A DNA stretch of 64,000 bases from Talpa occidentalis (lineage: Eukaryota; Chordata; Mammalia; Eulipotyphla; Talpidae), in the NCBI RefSeq assembly GCF_014898055.3, contig NW_023600993.1, positions 21,463,048 through 21,527,047 on the forward strand, in the 5' to 3' direction. Below, in pieces: positions 1-11,703 of this stretch. The notes under the pieces were generated by a model. That model had not been told where the DNA came from and did not search any database. It was given only the letters and a program-made list of their open reading frames with translations. Each line of letters begins with the position of its first letter. Positions within the stretch are counted from its first letter, which is position 1. Position numbers and translations under genes: made by a program.

Positions 1-784
1 GGTGATAACTTACACAAGAGCTTGGAATAGAAAAGAGATTCACCAACATGAGCTAAGGAAGTGTGGAAGCAAAATATCAGTCATTCAGTTCTGCATCAAT
101 CAGGAATCACTGAGAGTCCTTTTATGTATTTCACATTTTAAATGCATTCTACTGTTATTCTATTTTGAGAAAAATATACATAACTATTTTTCCAACCTAC
201 TGACTGTGGAAGGAAGGATTCTAGGACACCCTACATGGAGTAGCGAGGTGGGTGGTGGTGGCTAGGATTCGACTTCAGTGTTTGCCTCTGACTTCAGCCT
301 CTGGGACCTCAGATTACTCCTTTATAGTAGAGGCAGTTGGACAAAATGACTTTCAAATCCTCTATCCCCATTATTCTGTCTCCAGATAAATGTTACCCTC
401 TAAAAAATAATTTCTTGCTTTTAGTGAAGAGTCATGTCCCTTTCTTCAACTTTTGTGTCTCTATATTGTGGAGATACAATTGATATTCAGCTCCTGAACT
501 CATAATTCAAGGAAGGAATATTTCTGACTCCATTAGTGCTGTGTGAGTTTGTGATCCTTGATCAATGAGAGACAGTTAAAAAACCGGGTGATTGCTCCCA
601 TCAGTGTGACTTTTTCTTCTTTTCATTGTTCTTTCCTAATGTACTAAGCTGTAAGTTTTTATTGTCAGTTTTGTTTCCTTGCAGATTTTTTTCTCTCCTT
701 AAACAATAACTTTTACACCAAGTACGGATTATTAATTTGTGAACTTATACAAAATTGAATCTCCATGTGCTTTTCTTTATTTAA
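1..784. other. Unassigned noncoding sequence
   Basis: AT-rich unique sequence. A short open frame at the left edge has no recognisable protein content and no splice-site context. I see no repeat family here. Confidence 0.5.
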
Positions 785-786
785 GT

Positions 787-906
787 TTCAAATGGGGATA
801 ATACAGTGATATTATCTACCTCACGGATTTGATAAATAATTGAGATAATGCAACAAGGTGGTTGATAAACTGCATATAACTGTAAAATCTCAATAAATGT
901 TGGCCC
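787..906 (+). repeat. MIR fragment (3' half)
   Basis: The order of motifs matches the MIR SINE: AAATGGGGATAATA, then CTCACGG, then TTGAGATAATG, ending in CTCAATAAATGTTGG. Only the 3' half after the core is present. MIRs are old mammalian tRNA-derived SINEs mobilised by L2; the copy is diverged and has no expected function. Confidence 0.7.
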
Positions 907-1071
907 CTCTTAATTTTCCAAACTAAATATTAATGACTTTCTTTTCAGAGCCTGGGGTTTATCATCCCAGGAATGTAGCATCACCTATATCCTTTTCTGG
1001 AAAAGTCGTTCTCCCTTCCATAGCTGTAAAAATGTAACTCCAGGAACTATGCTTCAAAACACTGTGTTTGC

Positions 1072-1396
1072 AGACCTCCCTGGTGGTGCAGCGGTTGAGC
1101 CCTGGGTTTGAGAAGCTGCCCGCAGGCTCTGCAGCGCTGGTTTCATCCCCGGCCGCCAGCGAGGGTCCCCCATGGCGTGCAGACCTCTCCTGCTGCCTGC
1201 TGCTCCCCTCAGTGTACTACTCCCCAGCAGTGTACTTCGGTCCTTCTGCCTGTTCTGCTCCCCGCTCTGGCTCTGGTGAATTCTCTCACCCTCCAGTGCT
1301 TCTGACTGTACCCAGTGCTTGTATAAATAAATAAATAAATAAATAAGTAAATAAATAAATAAATAAATAAATCTTAAAAATTAAAAAAACGAAAAC
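1072..1396 (+). mobile_element. tRNA-derived SINE, full length, subtype I
   Basis: This is a complete copy of the window's dominant SINE. The Pol III A box region is TGGTGGTGCAGCGGTT at 1081-1096, and a B box-like GGTTTCATCCCC lies at 1139-1150. The tRNA-unrelated body follows, with GCTCCCCTCAG and CTGCCTGTTCTGCTCCCC, and the tail TGCTTGTATAAATAAATA runs into a long (AAAT)n tract at about 1322-1372. Near-identical flanks (AAAACACTGTGTTTGC at 1056-1071 and AAAATACTGTATTTGC at 1397-1412) are its target-site duplication. The subtype I markers are CTTCTGACTGTACCCAGTGC and CTCTGGCTCTGGTGAATTC. Open frames inside it are SINE sequence, not genes. Confidence 0.93.
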
Positions 1397-1642
1397 AAAA
1401 TACTGTATTTGCTTCATACTAACTTGAATAAATATTTTTTACTTTAGTTATGTCCTGATTGAGCCATTGCTCTAAGGCAAATCTAGTGCTAGTATGAAAA
1501 ACTATCAATGATTCATGGCTTTTCTGAGTGATCATAGGTAAAATTTTCTTGCAACATAGACAAAAGTACATTATTATAATAAAGCCAAAGTGACAAAAAC
1601 ACTAAGTCACTGTAACTATATTAATATCCTTAATTGCCTTAG

Positions 1643-1908
1643 TTTTTTTTAAATATTTATTTATTTATACAAGCACTGGTTTACAGGCCAGATGTGCGGG
1701 AGGGTGAGAGGATTTACCTGAGACAGAGCGGGGAGAGCAGAACAGGCAGACAGACTAAAGACACTGCTGAAGGGAGCAGCATGTGGGACAGGAGAGGTAT
1801 GCCTCGCCATGTGGGAATCTCCCTGGCCAGCCGGGAATTGAACTGGTGCTGCAGATGATGCGAACAGCTTGATGCTGTGCTCAACCTGCTGCGCCACCAA
1901 GGAGGCCC
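1643..1908 (-). mobile_element. tRNA-derived SINE, full length, subtype IIa
   Basis: A reverse-oriented copy. It begins with a T-rich tract (the A tail) and TTATTTATACAAGCACTGG, and ends with the tRNA-like head GCGCCACCAAGGAGGCCC. Subtype II markers are ACAGGCCAGA and GAGACAGAGC. The target-site duplication is AATTGCCTTAGTTTT at 1632 onward and AATTGCTTTACTTTT at 1909 onward. It lies about 250 bp from the previous copy, in the opposite orientation. Confidence 0.92.
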
Positions 1909-1926
1909 AATTGCTTTACTTTTGCT

Positions 1927-2934
1927 AAAAACTGTGCATATGCTCCCTTGAAGTTTTTTAAATTACATCTTTGCATTGCTCCTTAATATGTTTATACATA
2001 AATCCTTTTTGTCTAAGGGTGAAGGATGTAGTATCTTCATACGATTTGCCCATGGTAAATTTTGTTTTCTTGGACTTACAATTAAGTCCATCTTATTGTT
2101 AATGAGCACCCCAGGGTGACAAGTCATACATAGGTTACAACAACTTAGCCATTTAGAACCTTAATTTGGATTATACACACAGCAGTCCCGCAGTTTGTAC
2201 ACCATCTTATGTGGTAGTATATCTGATCATCTGATCATGCCTTGTTAGCGCTCCTTTTTACTGCTGCAAGATAAGGGAATATAACTCAACTTCTCTTTGA
2301 GAAACTGTGATTGGATTCATGGGGTTTGTAGAACACATTTGGTGATTCCTGATTGATACAGAACTGAGTTACTAATATTTAGCATCTCTACTTTCTGGTG
2401 CAGAAAAATCCATGACATTTAACTGTAACCTCTCTATTCAACACGGCAGATATGAAATTATAATTTTGTCATTTAAGAATAGTTTTCTCTCCTCTCATTG
2501 TTTCTTGTTTCCAGTATTTTTGCCAGTACTTCCTGAGAATACTAGCCATTCCACACAATTTAATATTGCAATTTACTAGGGAGAACCTTACAAGAAAAGG
2601 ATGACTGATGTTTACATTCATTTGTATTATGCATCCCAAACATAGATTTGATTTTGAATGGTTTAATGATATTGCATTTTTTTCTGTATCTTAGATTCAA
2701 TAGCTATCAATGTATATGGACAAATCTGAGAAACAATGGAGACCAGAAAGGAATTACTAAAACTATACATTAAAATGCAAGTAACCTATTAAAAGGACTG
2801 TACCTCAAATTATGAAAGTAGAAATTCCTTGAAAATAAAAAGAATACCTTATCATTCTTAATATATATAGGAAGAAGCTCTACTTTAAGTTTGTTTTCGA
2901 AGTTAATATCCTTTTGATATTAAGTAATATTTGT
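1927..2934. other. Unassigned noncoding sequence
   Basis: AT-rich sequence. No gene, repeat family or structured element was recognised. Confidence 0.5.
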
Positions 2935-3490
2935 TGGAAACTTTGGAATACATTTAAAAACGCATAACAAAACAACAGCACATTATGCACCATCCTGTTG
3001 CTTAGCTTTAATTATAATTAATCTTTAGTTATAATATCTGTCATTCTTGGAAACTTAAATATGTGAAGCATATGTTTTATAAATACTCTTTTTATTTACT
3101 ATGCCATTTTTAGCAACTTTTTACTTCATTAACAATTATTAGAAAACATTCTATTTACTGTATATTACTCTGTCATACAAATGTGCCACACCATATTTGC
3201 CTGTCCCCTACTAATTATTTGCTTTCTTTTTCCACTAACACAAAGTCAAATACCCTCACACTTGTATTGTTAGTTGCACTTTTGATTATTTAATTAAAAC
3301 CCGGTGAAATTCCTGAGTTATGCTGTCTAATTGCTCTTTGGAAAATTTTTCACTTATTTTTATCCTTACCAGTATGGATTGAAAGTGCATATCTTCTCAT
3401 AACATTATCAAGTTAGGATAGGTACAAAATAGTATCTCACTGAATCATTTTTCGTCTTTCTTTTGATTAGAATAAGATTACAATAATACA
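2935..3490 (-). mobile_element. Old L1 fragment (ORF2 3' part / 3' UTR), antisense
   Basis: The sequence follows the complement of an ancient L1 3' region. A zone similar to 'atgtgccacaccatatttg', then CCCCTACTAATTATT, leads into a stretch resembling the usual 'lower the temperature-like' L1 landmarks: a TTGGAAAATTTTTCACTT zone and then AGTATGGATTGAAAGTGC, which parallels the 'cagcaatgtatgagagt' landmark. It is strongly diverged and has no open frame. Boundaries are approximate. Confidence 0.5.
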
Positions 3491-3499
3491 AATTTTAGT

Positions 3500-5734
3500 T
3501 TTGTTCCTCTCCAGTATTTTTTTTTTTCAGCAATTGGGAGGGCTGGTGAAAAAACCTTCACAGAAAAGACTATCTCGTAATTTTTGATATGTTATCAAAT
3601 TTACTAAATCAGCAACTGGAGGTATTCAAATGCCATGATTCACTTAACTCTCATGATATTTACCAGAGAATCCTGAGAAAAACAAGAAATTGTGAAGGCT
3701 TTAAGGAGATGATCCAATAAATACCTTAAAATTTCCTTTATTAACTAGGTGGTTGATATGTCAGCAGAAAGTGATATTAACAAGGCAATTTCGTAGAGTT
3801 ATTATGAACATGAAATAACAATATTAGAATTCATATCACAACTCATTGAAGATAAAAGTCACTTAATAAATGGTTATTAAAAGTAATAGCAGTAAAAAAA
3901 GTTTTTATTAATATGTTGAGACTATGTTATTCCTATGCATGCAGACTGACACAGAGTTGAGATTGACTGTGACCTTGCAAACTGAAAAATCCAGGAAGAT
4001 ATCTCCTAAAACACCACTACCCTCACCCTAAAAACTCACCATCAGCTATTATTGCCTAAAATTCTACCTAAAGAGATTTGTCCACTTACTTTAAACATCT
4101 TATGCTTTAGGATAGAAAAAGCTAGAAAGATGGGATCCATTTTTTTAAGTAAAACATTTATATATCAATGTGAATTAGCTGATCAGATCCTGAGTGCAAA
4201 TTTTAATAATGAGAAATTTGAGATTTCCATATCCCTTAGGAAAGACAGAGAAGAATTGTGTATCTTGGAGTGTCCCTGATTTGGGAAAGTTACAAACTAT
4301 TGGTAGTGATGTGTAAGAATGGTTATGAAAGAAATTTATCGTATTAGAATAGAAAATCTGTCAGTTAAGAACTGAGTACAATGAATATATTCAGTAATGT
4401 GATTTATAGAGGAAAATGTGTGCATTGCATTGAGATTCAATAGGCAGGAACAAAATGGGTTCTTTAAATCACTAAGTTTAGAAGAACAGATATTGCGTAA
4501 AAACAGACTAGATAACTGGGATGAGGTGGAATATACTGGAACTCAAGACAACAAATTAGAGATATTGTTTGCATCTGGACATGTTCAATTCCTGTCATTG
4601 GTCTTCATGCTTCCTACTCTTGTTAATGTTATTGTAATAGTAAAAGTCAAATGGAATTATATATTAGGTGACTGAAGATTATGTGGTCTTGGAAACACTG
4701 ACAGTCATTTGTATTATAGACAAGAGATGAGACAAGGAGTTTGTGGTTCTGGGTCCTAGTAACATATTTGTGAAGCAGCAAGATCTAGAACTTATTGTGG
4801 AAGTACAGACAGGTTATCCCTTCCTTTTGTTTTATAACTGAAGTTGATAAAAATAAAATAGGTTGAATTACTCTGTCTCCATTTTGCTTCGCCTGCTCTG
4901 TTGGAGGTACTTCTCCAAACCCCTGAAATGGGAGATACAGAACAATGTCTGTTTTTTCTGTCGTGTGTGGAAAGGATTATAATACTACATTTGTGTTTTG
5001 ACCATGCAGCATCTTGTTCAATATCTACGTCCCATTTTCTTATAGCCTCTATGCAAGTAGTGCCACTCAGTAGGGTTAAGATATTCAGAAATAGGGGCCA
5101 CAGTAAGGGTATCTCAAGAAATGGTAGAAACCTTATTTTATTTTATGGAGTCACCAGTTAAGCCTCCCTTGCCTTAGGAGCTCGTTGTTCAACAATTGCT
5201 GAAGCTGGACTTGCAAGATTGCATTTGGTGACTATTCACATACCTAATTAGACTCACTGCCCCTATTTGTAGTTAGACATTGGGAAAAATAGAAATAACA
5301 AGTAAAAAATGGTGCTTTGAGAAAATAGGTCACAATTTGATCTTCTATGAGGTGGATCCTAGACTAGCCACTATCTTTTCCACAATGAATAATGATGACA
5401 CAATTCACCCAAATATTGTTACTCAGATTTCTTCCTCCAATGATCAGTTTTGGATTTCTGGAACTAAAATCTCAAGATTTGTTATTAGTAAGAAAGTTCT
5501 GTCCTAAAACTTAGCCACTCTTTGATTAGCAAAGGACTCATTTACAACACCTTCACTATGGGATCCTGTTTTTCGCTATTCTTTTGACTACTTGCCTCTA
5601 TTTCAGTCTGATTTGCACTTTCATTAGAAGATGGATCTGCGGAGAAATTGAATTCAAATAATTTGTTTTTATTCTGTATAGAGGAGCATTGATAGGAAGT
5701 TGAAATGACAGAAATGAGATTTTAAACCTCTTCT
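3500..5734. other. Unassigned noncoding sequence
   Basis: Starts with a T10 run near 3520. It contains several chance open frames of 75-86 codons (for example 4052-4279, 4418-4675 and 4901-5161) with no recognisable domain and no paired splice sites. No repeat family was recognised with confidence. Confidence 0.5.
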
Positions 5735-5835
5735 ATAGATTTCATCCATGTTTATTGATTGTCTAGTGTGTAACAGGTACAGGAGAAGATAGAGTGTCAC
5801 AAAGCATAAACCTTACCCTCCAAGAAATTTTAATC
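5735..5835 (-). repeat. L2 3'-end fragment, antisense
   Basis: TTTATTGATTGTCTAGTGTG, then AACAGGTACAGGAGAAG, then ACCTTACCCTCCAAGAAATT follows the complement of the L2 3' end (growing-list motif 'tttattgagcacctactatg', then 'ctgccctcaaggagct'). Diverged and short. Confidence 0.5.
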
Positions 5836-5942
5836 TCAGAAAAAGAAGTGCTGTATACAAATTGTGCTTTCTTAAATCCCCTGTTGAGTAATGCTGGAGT
5901 AAATAAATACATGCACATTAAAAAAAAAAAAAAAGGCATTGT

Positions 5943-6202
5943 GGGCCTCCCCAGTGGCTCAGTGGGTTGAGCGCAGCACTGTGAAACCATCCGCAGCCTC
6001 TGTAGCACGGGTTCCATTCCCAGCCAGCCAGGAAGAAAACCCACATGGCGTGGCAGACCTGTTCTGCCTCGCCTGCTGTTCCTCAGCAGTGTCTTCGGTC
6101 AGTCTGCCTGTTCTCCTCCCCACTCTGTCTCTGGTGATTTCTCTCACCCTCTTACGCCTCTGACCTGCACCCCAGTTCTTGTGTAAATAAATAAAACTCT
6201 TT
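5943..6202 (+). mobile_element. tRNA-derived SINE, full length, subtype II
   Basis: The head GGGCCTCCCCAGTGGCTCAG is followed by a B box-like GGTTCCATTCCC near 6008-6020. The body has CCTCAGCAGTGTCTTCGGTC and CTGCCTGTTCTCCTCCCC, and the 3' end is CCCCAGTTCTTGTGTAAATA. It inserted at an A-rich site: the flanks AAAAAAAAGGCATTG (ending near 5942) and AAAAAAAGAGCATTG (near 6203-6218) are a target-site duplication. Open frames on both strands here are SINE sequence. Confidence 0.92.
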
Positions 6203-6544
6203 AAAAAAAAAGAGCATTGCTACCAGGGAGCTATATGTATCATTGCAATAACAAAAAATAAACGGTGGCGAGGTTTGTTTAGAGAGTGACAAGGTTAGAG
6301 GGTGATCAGGTAAAGATTTACCAAAGAACTGACATTTGTCAAAATTTAGATTTGTAAGAAGATTCTATCTATGGTTATTTCAAATTCTAAAAATATCATG
6401 TAGTGATTGAATAAAATTGGAAAAGATAGAAAGACATCAGAGAAAAAAATACTCATATCTCCACCACCTAGTAGGATACCCATTGTTGTTTTCTCTCTCT
6501 CTCTTTTTTTTTTTTTTTGTGGTCCATTGTAAGCTTTTTTCTCG

Positions 6545-7000
6545 TTTCTGAACTAGCATGTTTGTACTGTGTTAGTCAAGATCCTGACAGAAAACAGATG
6601 ATATAAGTCAAATCATATGGGTGGGTGAAAGACAAGGAGTGTGCAAGGGTGGTGCAGTCATCCGGGCTCAGCATAGAACAGGCGCTATTACCAACTGCCA
6701 GTGTAGGTTGGTTAGTGAAAGGATAAGCATTGGGTGTGGTTACTAGAATCTGGAGGGAGAGTGAATAGAGAAAGTGCTACCTTGAGAGAAGCAGTGTCCT
6801 TTAGTCCAGAAATCTCATCAGCCCAAATTACTTTGAAGGAAGGGACTCAAATGAATGCATACTCTGGTCTCTTCCTCACCCTCTTATCTCAGACTGTGTG
6901 TCCGGTCTTCCCATTGATTGAATCCAGCTGGAAAATTAGGTCTGGAGGCCCCTCGAATAGTGCATACAAATCAGCTTCCTGAGGCTGAGAGTAAGATGGA
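6545..7000. repeat. Ancient interspersed repeat, family not assigned
   Basis: The layout is familiar from old mammalian repeats: CTCTTATCTCAGACTGTGTG, then TTCCCATTGATTGAATCCAG, then GGTCTGGAGGCCCC, then GCTTCCTGAGGCTGAGAGTA. I recognise the type, with a 'cccattga(c)tgaatc' block followed by a 'cagcctcctggggc' block, but cannot name the family. An open frame at 6734-6982 lies within it and is not supported as a gene. Confidence 0.3.
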
Positions 7001-7109
7001 AAAGGATCATTAGTAAACTTGGAAGGGCCAATCAGCACATCTTCCAAAACTTGATCAGTCTGCGTAGACAGCTTTGTACCCCATACTTTGTGACTGTCAC
7101 ACTATTTTT

Positions 7110-7383
7110 TAGTTTTTTTTTAGATTTATTTATTTATTTTTATATAAGAGCTGGGGTACAGTCCAGAGGTGCAGGAGGGTGAGAGGATTCACCAGAGACA
7201 GAGCAGGGAGCAGAACAGGCAGACGACAGAAATACACTGCTGAGGGGAGCAGCGGGTGTAACAGGAGAGGTCTGCTACACCATGTGGGATTCTCGCCTGC
7301 TGGCTGGGATCGAACCCATACTGCAGGGGCTGTAGACAGCTTCACAGTGCAGCGATCAACCTGCTGTGCCACCAGGGAGGCCC
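7110..7383 (-). mobile_element. tRNA-derived SINE, full length, subtype IIa
   Basis: Full-length reverse copy. The complementary B box GGGATCGAACCC lies at 7306-7317 and the head complement is TGTGCCACCAGGGAGGCC. The body complement carries GCTGAGGGGAGCAGCGGG and GGTGAGAGGATTCACCAGAG. Target-site duplication: TGTCACACTATTTTT at 7095-7109 and TGTCACACTTTTTAT at 7384-7398. It is immediately followed by a truncated sister copy. Confidence 0.94.
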
Positions 7384-7402
7384 TGTCACACTTTTTATTT
7401 TT

Positions 7403-7485
7403 TTAAAGACGTATTTATTTATTTATGCAAGCACTGGATATAGTCAGAAGCACGGGAGGGTGAGAGAATTCACCAGAGCCAGAGC
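7403..7485 (-). mobile_element. tRNA-derived SINE, 5'-truncated, subtype I
   Basis: Only the last 80 or so bases of a SINE are present, from the tail complement TTATGCAAGCACTGG to GAGAGAATTCACCAGAGCC. It then stops at unique sequence TGATAATTATATAAT. AGTCAGAAGCAC and CCAGAGCCAGAGC are subtype I markers, so this copy differs from its full-length subtype II neighbour. The head is missing, either through incomplete reverse transcription or deletion. Confidence 0.85.
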
Positions 7486-7614
7486 TGATAATTATATAAT
7501 ATTCTGAAACTGTGCAGTTTCAGAAAATTGCTCTGTGCATCTGCAAGTAGGTTCAAGATGGAAACTGGTAAAATGGGACAAGTTAAGCTCACACTACAAA
7601 AGATGAACCTGATA

Positions 7615-7800
7615 GAATCATATTCAACAGTATCAGGCAGCATAGTGCTGGAGAAGAAACCTGGGGGGCATCTGATAGCTTGGTGCAGATTCTGACTCGA
7701 CAATTTATCAGCTGTGTGACTTTGGACAAGTGATGTAAAGTCTCTTGGTGTGAGGATCGAGGCTCTCTTTTAAAAGTGCTTAGCACAGCATGTGCGGCAT
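7615..7800 (+). repeat. MIR fragment
   Basis: MIR-like order: GCAGATTCTGACTCGACAAT, then the core ATCAGCTGTGTGACTTTGGA, then CAAGTGATGTAAAGTCTCTT, and the end GTGCTTAGCACAGCATG. Diverged and fragmentary. Confidence 0.65.
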
Positions 7801-8247
7801 GGTAGGGCTGCGTCACTGGACACTACCAAGGGATGAATCAAGGAGAATATGTAGCAGCTGCATCATCTACCTGTTTTATTTGGCCCAATTGATAGGGAAA
7901 AGGCAGTACATTAACAAGTCAGTACTGCACATCTCAAGCAATTTTCTTAACATTTGACAAGTTATATAGAGGTGTTCAGCTAGGAAAGTAAAATAACAAA
8001 TTTCTCTAATAAAATCTACAGAAAAAGAGCATTTTTATCATTTGTGAATTTCATCTTTTTTTTTTTTAAATGCTCTGGAGTCAGTTAACAGTCATTTAGC
8101 TTTAAGTAGCAGTAGAGGCATAATACTCACACATTAGTGGCAAATCTTTGAAATATTCTACGATACTTAGTGTGTATATTTTGTTGTGCCTGTGCCCTTC
8201 TATGGGGAAAAAATGAGTGCAATTTCACTATGAAAGAACCCAGTTTT
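7801..8247. other. Unassigned noncoding sequence
   Basis: AT-rich, with T-runs near 8056 and 8246. Nothing recognised. Confidence 0.5.
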
Positions 8248-8519
8248 TTTTTTCTTTTTTTTTAAGATTTTATTTATTTATACAAGCACTGGGTACAGTC
8301 AGAAGTTTGGGTGGGTGAGAGAATTCACCAGAGCCAGAGCGGGGAGCAGAACAGGCAGACTGACAAAATACACTGCTGAGGGGAGCAGCGGGCGAGACAG
8401 GAGAGGTCTGCTGCGCCATATGAGACCCTTGTCGGCGGGCAGGGATTGAACCGGTGTTGCAGAGGCTGCAGGAAGCTTCGCAGCCCAGTGCTCAACCACT
8501 GCACCACTGGGGAGGCCCC
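8248..8519 (-). mobile_element. tRNA-derived SINE, full length, subtype I
   Basis: Full-length reverse copy. The tail complement is TTATTTATACAAGCACTGGG, then GTACAGTCAGAAG, then AGAATTCACCAGAGCCAGAG. The B box complement GGGATTGAACC lies at 8442-8452 and the head complement CACTGGGGAGGCCC sits at the right end. Target-site duplication: AAGAACCCAGTTTT ending near 8248, and AAAATCCCAGTTTT at 8520-8533. Confidence 0.94.
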
Positions 8520-8533
8520 AAAATCCCAGTTTT

Positions 8534-11280
8534 CAATCTGCAAGGATTTGGTGGACCTCAAAGAGTGGCACTTTTAATTCTTATTCAGGACCTAGGGCTT
8601 CCCAAACCTCAGTGATGGTTCAGCGGTGAGGACACCCAAGTCAGTCTGATCAGAATGTAATCTGGGATTTTATGGAGCTTTAGTTAACAGGTCGCTTTTT
8701 GTGTTTGTTGGTTTTGTTCCCTATGGACTTAACGAAAGTGAAAGACTGAAACTATCTTGTCATCATCCTGAAGTTGCTTGATAGAGAAGCCATTCTGGAG
8801 ATGGACTGCAGGGAGCGGAGCTGGGAGGAGAAAGATAACCCTGATCCGGTCACTTCCTTGGTGTCCTGGATCAAATTGTAACTCAAAATAGCATCTCCTT
8901 GGTCCTCACAGTTCCAAGAGGCAATGATTTCTCTTTTTCAGTTTCAGTTAGTTTGATTTGGTGTACTCTGTCATTTGCAATTAAAATAGAGCTGGCTAAT
9001 GCATGCCATTAGTTTAGTAGTTTATTTCTCATGGAATGTGAGGTCAGGCTAGGATCTTAATTCTTCCCAGTTCCCATGATGGAGCTAAAAATTAAATTTC
9101 ATGCTATTCAACAGGGTTTGAGAACTAGTAAGCTAGAACATGCTGGAGGTCAACACAGCACTTCTTTGGCTTGAGAAATAATTGTATATATCATTCATGC
9201 GCTGGAAACTGCAGCCAAAAGTCCTCTCATCACTAAAACACTGCACTTTTAAAATAAATAGATGTATAAGACAAACATGTGAGGAATCCGGTGGAATCTC
9301 TCCATTTCATCAAAATGGAATCTTCTGAGAGGAGAGAAACATGTGCTTGTTGGACATATTTCCTTTTTTCAGCTGGAATTGTCTGACTCTGTGCACAATA
9401 AATCATTTGTATCTTTTGCTGTAGTCTTCTCGCTCAGGATAAAAGCGACACATATAACTGCCAGCCCGGTCCACTTGTGGCAGAGTGCTTTCCTCCAAGC
9501 TTTCATCTCCACAGTTGCTAATGTCACGATTCGGCAGGCTTTGAAGTGAGAGGGAGGGGACTAGAACCACACAACTCCTTAATGGCACAGCAAAGAAAAC
9601 TTCTTGGGAAACCACAATTTTAGATTCCGACTCAGTTCAGGAACTCTTGCTTAAGGCAATAGGATAATCCCTGACATCTGATTTGGAAGTTTCTCTCCTC
9701 TTTCACTTCGTCCCAGGGGTGGGAAAAAATCTTGCTCTGTGTATTCTTGGATGGAAGCTGAAGAGAAAGAGGGACAGAGAGTCTGGGTGCCTGGGAGAGG
9801 TCCTGCCCCTGCCTGGGGTTCTCAGTGCTTTCTTTGGGTGTGGCTCTGGGGAATGTGGAAAGGTAGCAGCCAAATGGTGCAGGAAGTAGAGAAAAAAAGA
9901 AGGATAATTTGGTGTTTGCTTTGTTCTTGATGAACTCGCTCTTTCATTGTTGTCCTGCTTTAGACACTGGAACGGAACAGATACTGAGTAATTTGTGGAT
10001 AGAATTCTGGATAAAAGTGCTCATGCCAGTCTCCTTCTTGTCCTGTCTTTCCTCTGCCCTGGGTGGCTGGGAATAAACCCAAAACTACATGGACTGGGGT
10101 TGGGGAGAGGGAGGCAAGTGTCTTAGCAAATGAATGATCTTAACCCTTCCCCCTTCCCTCCCTCCCTCCTATTTTCCCCCTGCTTTGTAGGACTTACCAT
10201 CTTCTAAGAGGAAGAGAGGTGGAGGATTTTTTTCTGTTATGTACTATTGTACTTATGCATTGAGGAATCTGTTGCATGAGATCCAATTCTAGCGTTCACA
10301 TTTTTCCTTCTTTGTTTTTGTGTCTCTAAGCTGTGTGCTTATTTTTCTGTCTTTCACTCTTGTGTCTCTCATTTCTTTCATTCCCTTTCCTTGTTTTTAA
10401 GTAGCCTGTTCAAGCTTACCTTGAAAGTAGTTTATACAATCGTTTTACTTTTTTTCTCTGTCTTAATTCTTCTTTTCCGAATTTCCAGTGGCCTGCCCAG
10501 GGTGTCTACATAGCTTTGAAGAAAGGGCTTGAAACCTTTAATGGGGCAGTCACATTCGAAGGGAGGCATGAATGGCTGACAATCCACAATTCTCCCTGGC
10601 ATGAGATTTTTCCAGAGGTCTGTCTATAATAATCCATGGCAGATCGTGGGATTTCCAGATGTGATACTAAAGTATGGACAGTCACTTTGTCTATAAAATC
10701 AAATCTGAATCTTTAGTCTTTCATAATTATTGAAAAAAACATCACTTACATGACTTTTTCTCCTTTTTAAAATTTGCTTTTATTCTAATGCATGGCTTAG
10801 AGTTACTCAAATTCAAACAAACATCAAGGTGCTAATGGTATAGTTATTTCACAATAATTAACATAGTGGATTTTGCAAACTTACATCCAACATCCATTCC
10901 TTCTCTGGTAGAGTCTCACATTTCCTTTTAATGCCTGTTTTAAATATGTAGATGCTAATTAGGGTTTATTTGCATATTCTTGAGAAATGTTATTTCCTTT
11001 TCTATCTCTTAATTCCCAACATGGTTAGATATGACTTAACAGTTTCTCACTGTCCTCAGGAAGGGTCTAGCTAATTACTATAGGTCATAAGTATTCAGGG
11101 GAAAAAAAAACCTGTTAGGAACAGAAACCCCCAATGCAGAGAATGTTGCCAGGTGAACTTCTGGAATAAGACACTCACATCATGCCCTAAAACTGGCAGA
11201 GGCGTGTGGAACTTCTCTCCCAGCCCCAGGAGCTCCCATTTCTATGATCCTTAAAATTACAGATAAAATTCAAACTTCAA
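8534..11280. other. Unassigned noncoding sequence
   Basis: The longest stretch without a repeat in the left part. It is moderately GC-richer at 9680-9890. A C/T-rich tract (CTTCCCTCCCTCCCTCC region) lies at about 10140-10185. Open frames of 63-70 codons at 9343-9930 show no recognised protein. Nothing else is identifiable by eye; the region could hold conserved noncoding elements that only alignment would show. Confidence 0.45.
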
Positions 11281-11284
11281 TTCC

Positions 11285-11395
11285 TCATCTGTGTAAGGTT
11301 ATCTGGTAATAATACTATCTTGCAGACTTGTTGATAGCATTAGATAAAATAATATTTGTAAATTCCCCAGCACATTTGTATTTGAATTGCATGAA
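11285..11395 (+). repeat. MIR 3' fragment
   Basis: CATCTGTGTAAGGTTATCTG, then AATACTATCTTGCAGACTTG, then ATTAGATAAAATAATATTTG, then CCCAGCACA parallels the MIR 3' half (cctcatctgtaaaatggg, then gttgttgtgagg, then taaatgag). Diverged. Confidence 0.5.
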
Positions 11396-11439
11396 ATTTA
11401 CTAGAAACCCAACAGGATTCAGAGTCCTTTGCAAATATG

Positions 11440-11570
11440 CCTTCATTCATCATGCTATCCCTGTAAGATAGTTCAATTTTTATACTTATTCCTGTATTTC
11501 AGATGACAAAATGATCTGCAAAGAGTTTAAGTTGGTTAAAGTCATAGACCCAGCTAGCTGCATCTAGCCA
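11440..11570 (-). repeat. MIR fragment, antisense
   Basis: Complement-of-MIR order: TACTTATTCCTGTATTTCAG, then ATGACAAAATGATCTGCAAA, then GTTGGTTAAAGTCATAGACC, then CAGCTAGC. This follows the common 'ccattttacagatgagg, then cacacagctag' pattern. Confidence 0.55.
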
Positions 11571-11703
11571 TCAGAATCCAGCACCTAGCCATAGATGGGG
11601 CCTACCCTATGTCAGGGAGCTCCATGAATGTCAACATTTATTCCAATTTGCCACCCATTATGTTTTCATGAGTTCCTGTTTGTCTTTAGATATGGATATT
11701 GGT

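Noticed and set aside
1322..1372. Regular (AAAT)n array considered as an independent microsatellite or CRISPR-like repeat
   Set aside because: It is the 3' tail of the SINE at 1072. There are no spacers and the window is mammalian.
5939..6163. Overlapping open frames of 60-96 codons on both strands at many SINE loci
   Set aside because: They repeat the same Cys/Leu/Pro-rich translation at every SINE copy because the SINE body happens to lack stops. They are not genes.
8585..8625. Stretch GGGCTTCCC followed by GTGATGGTTCAGCGGTGAGG, resembling a bovine or cetacean SINE head
   Set aside because: Similarity stops after about 35 bases, with no B box or tail. Probably coincidence.
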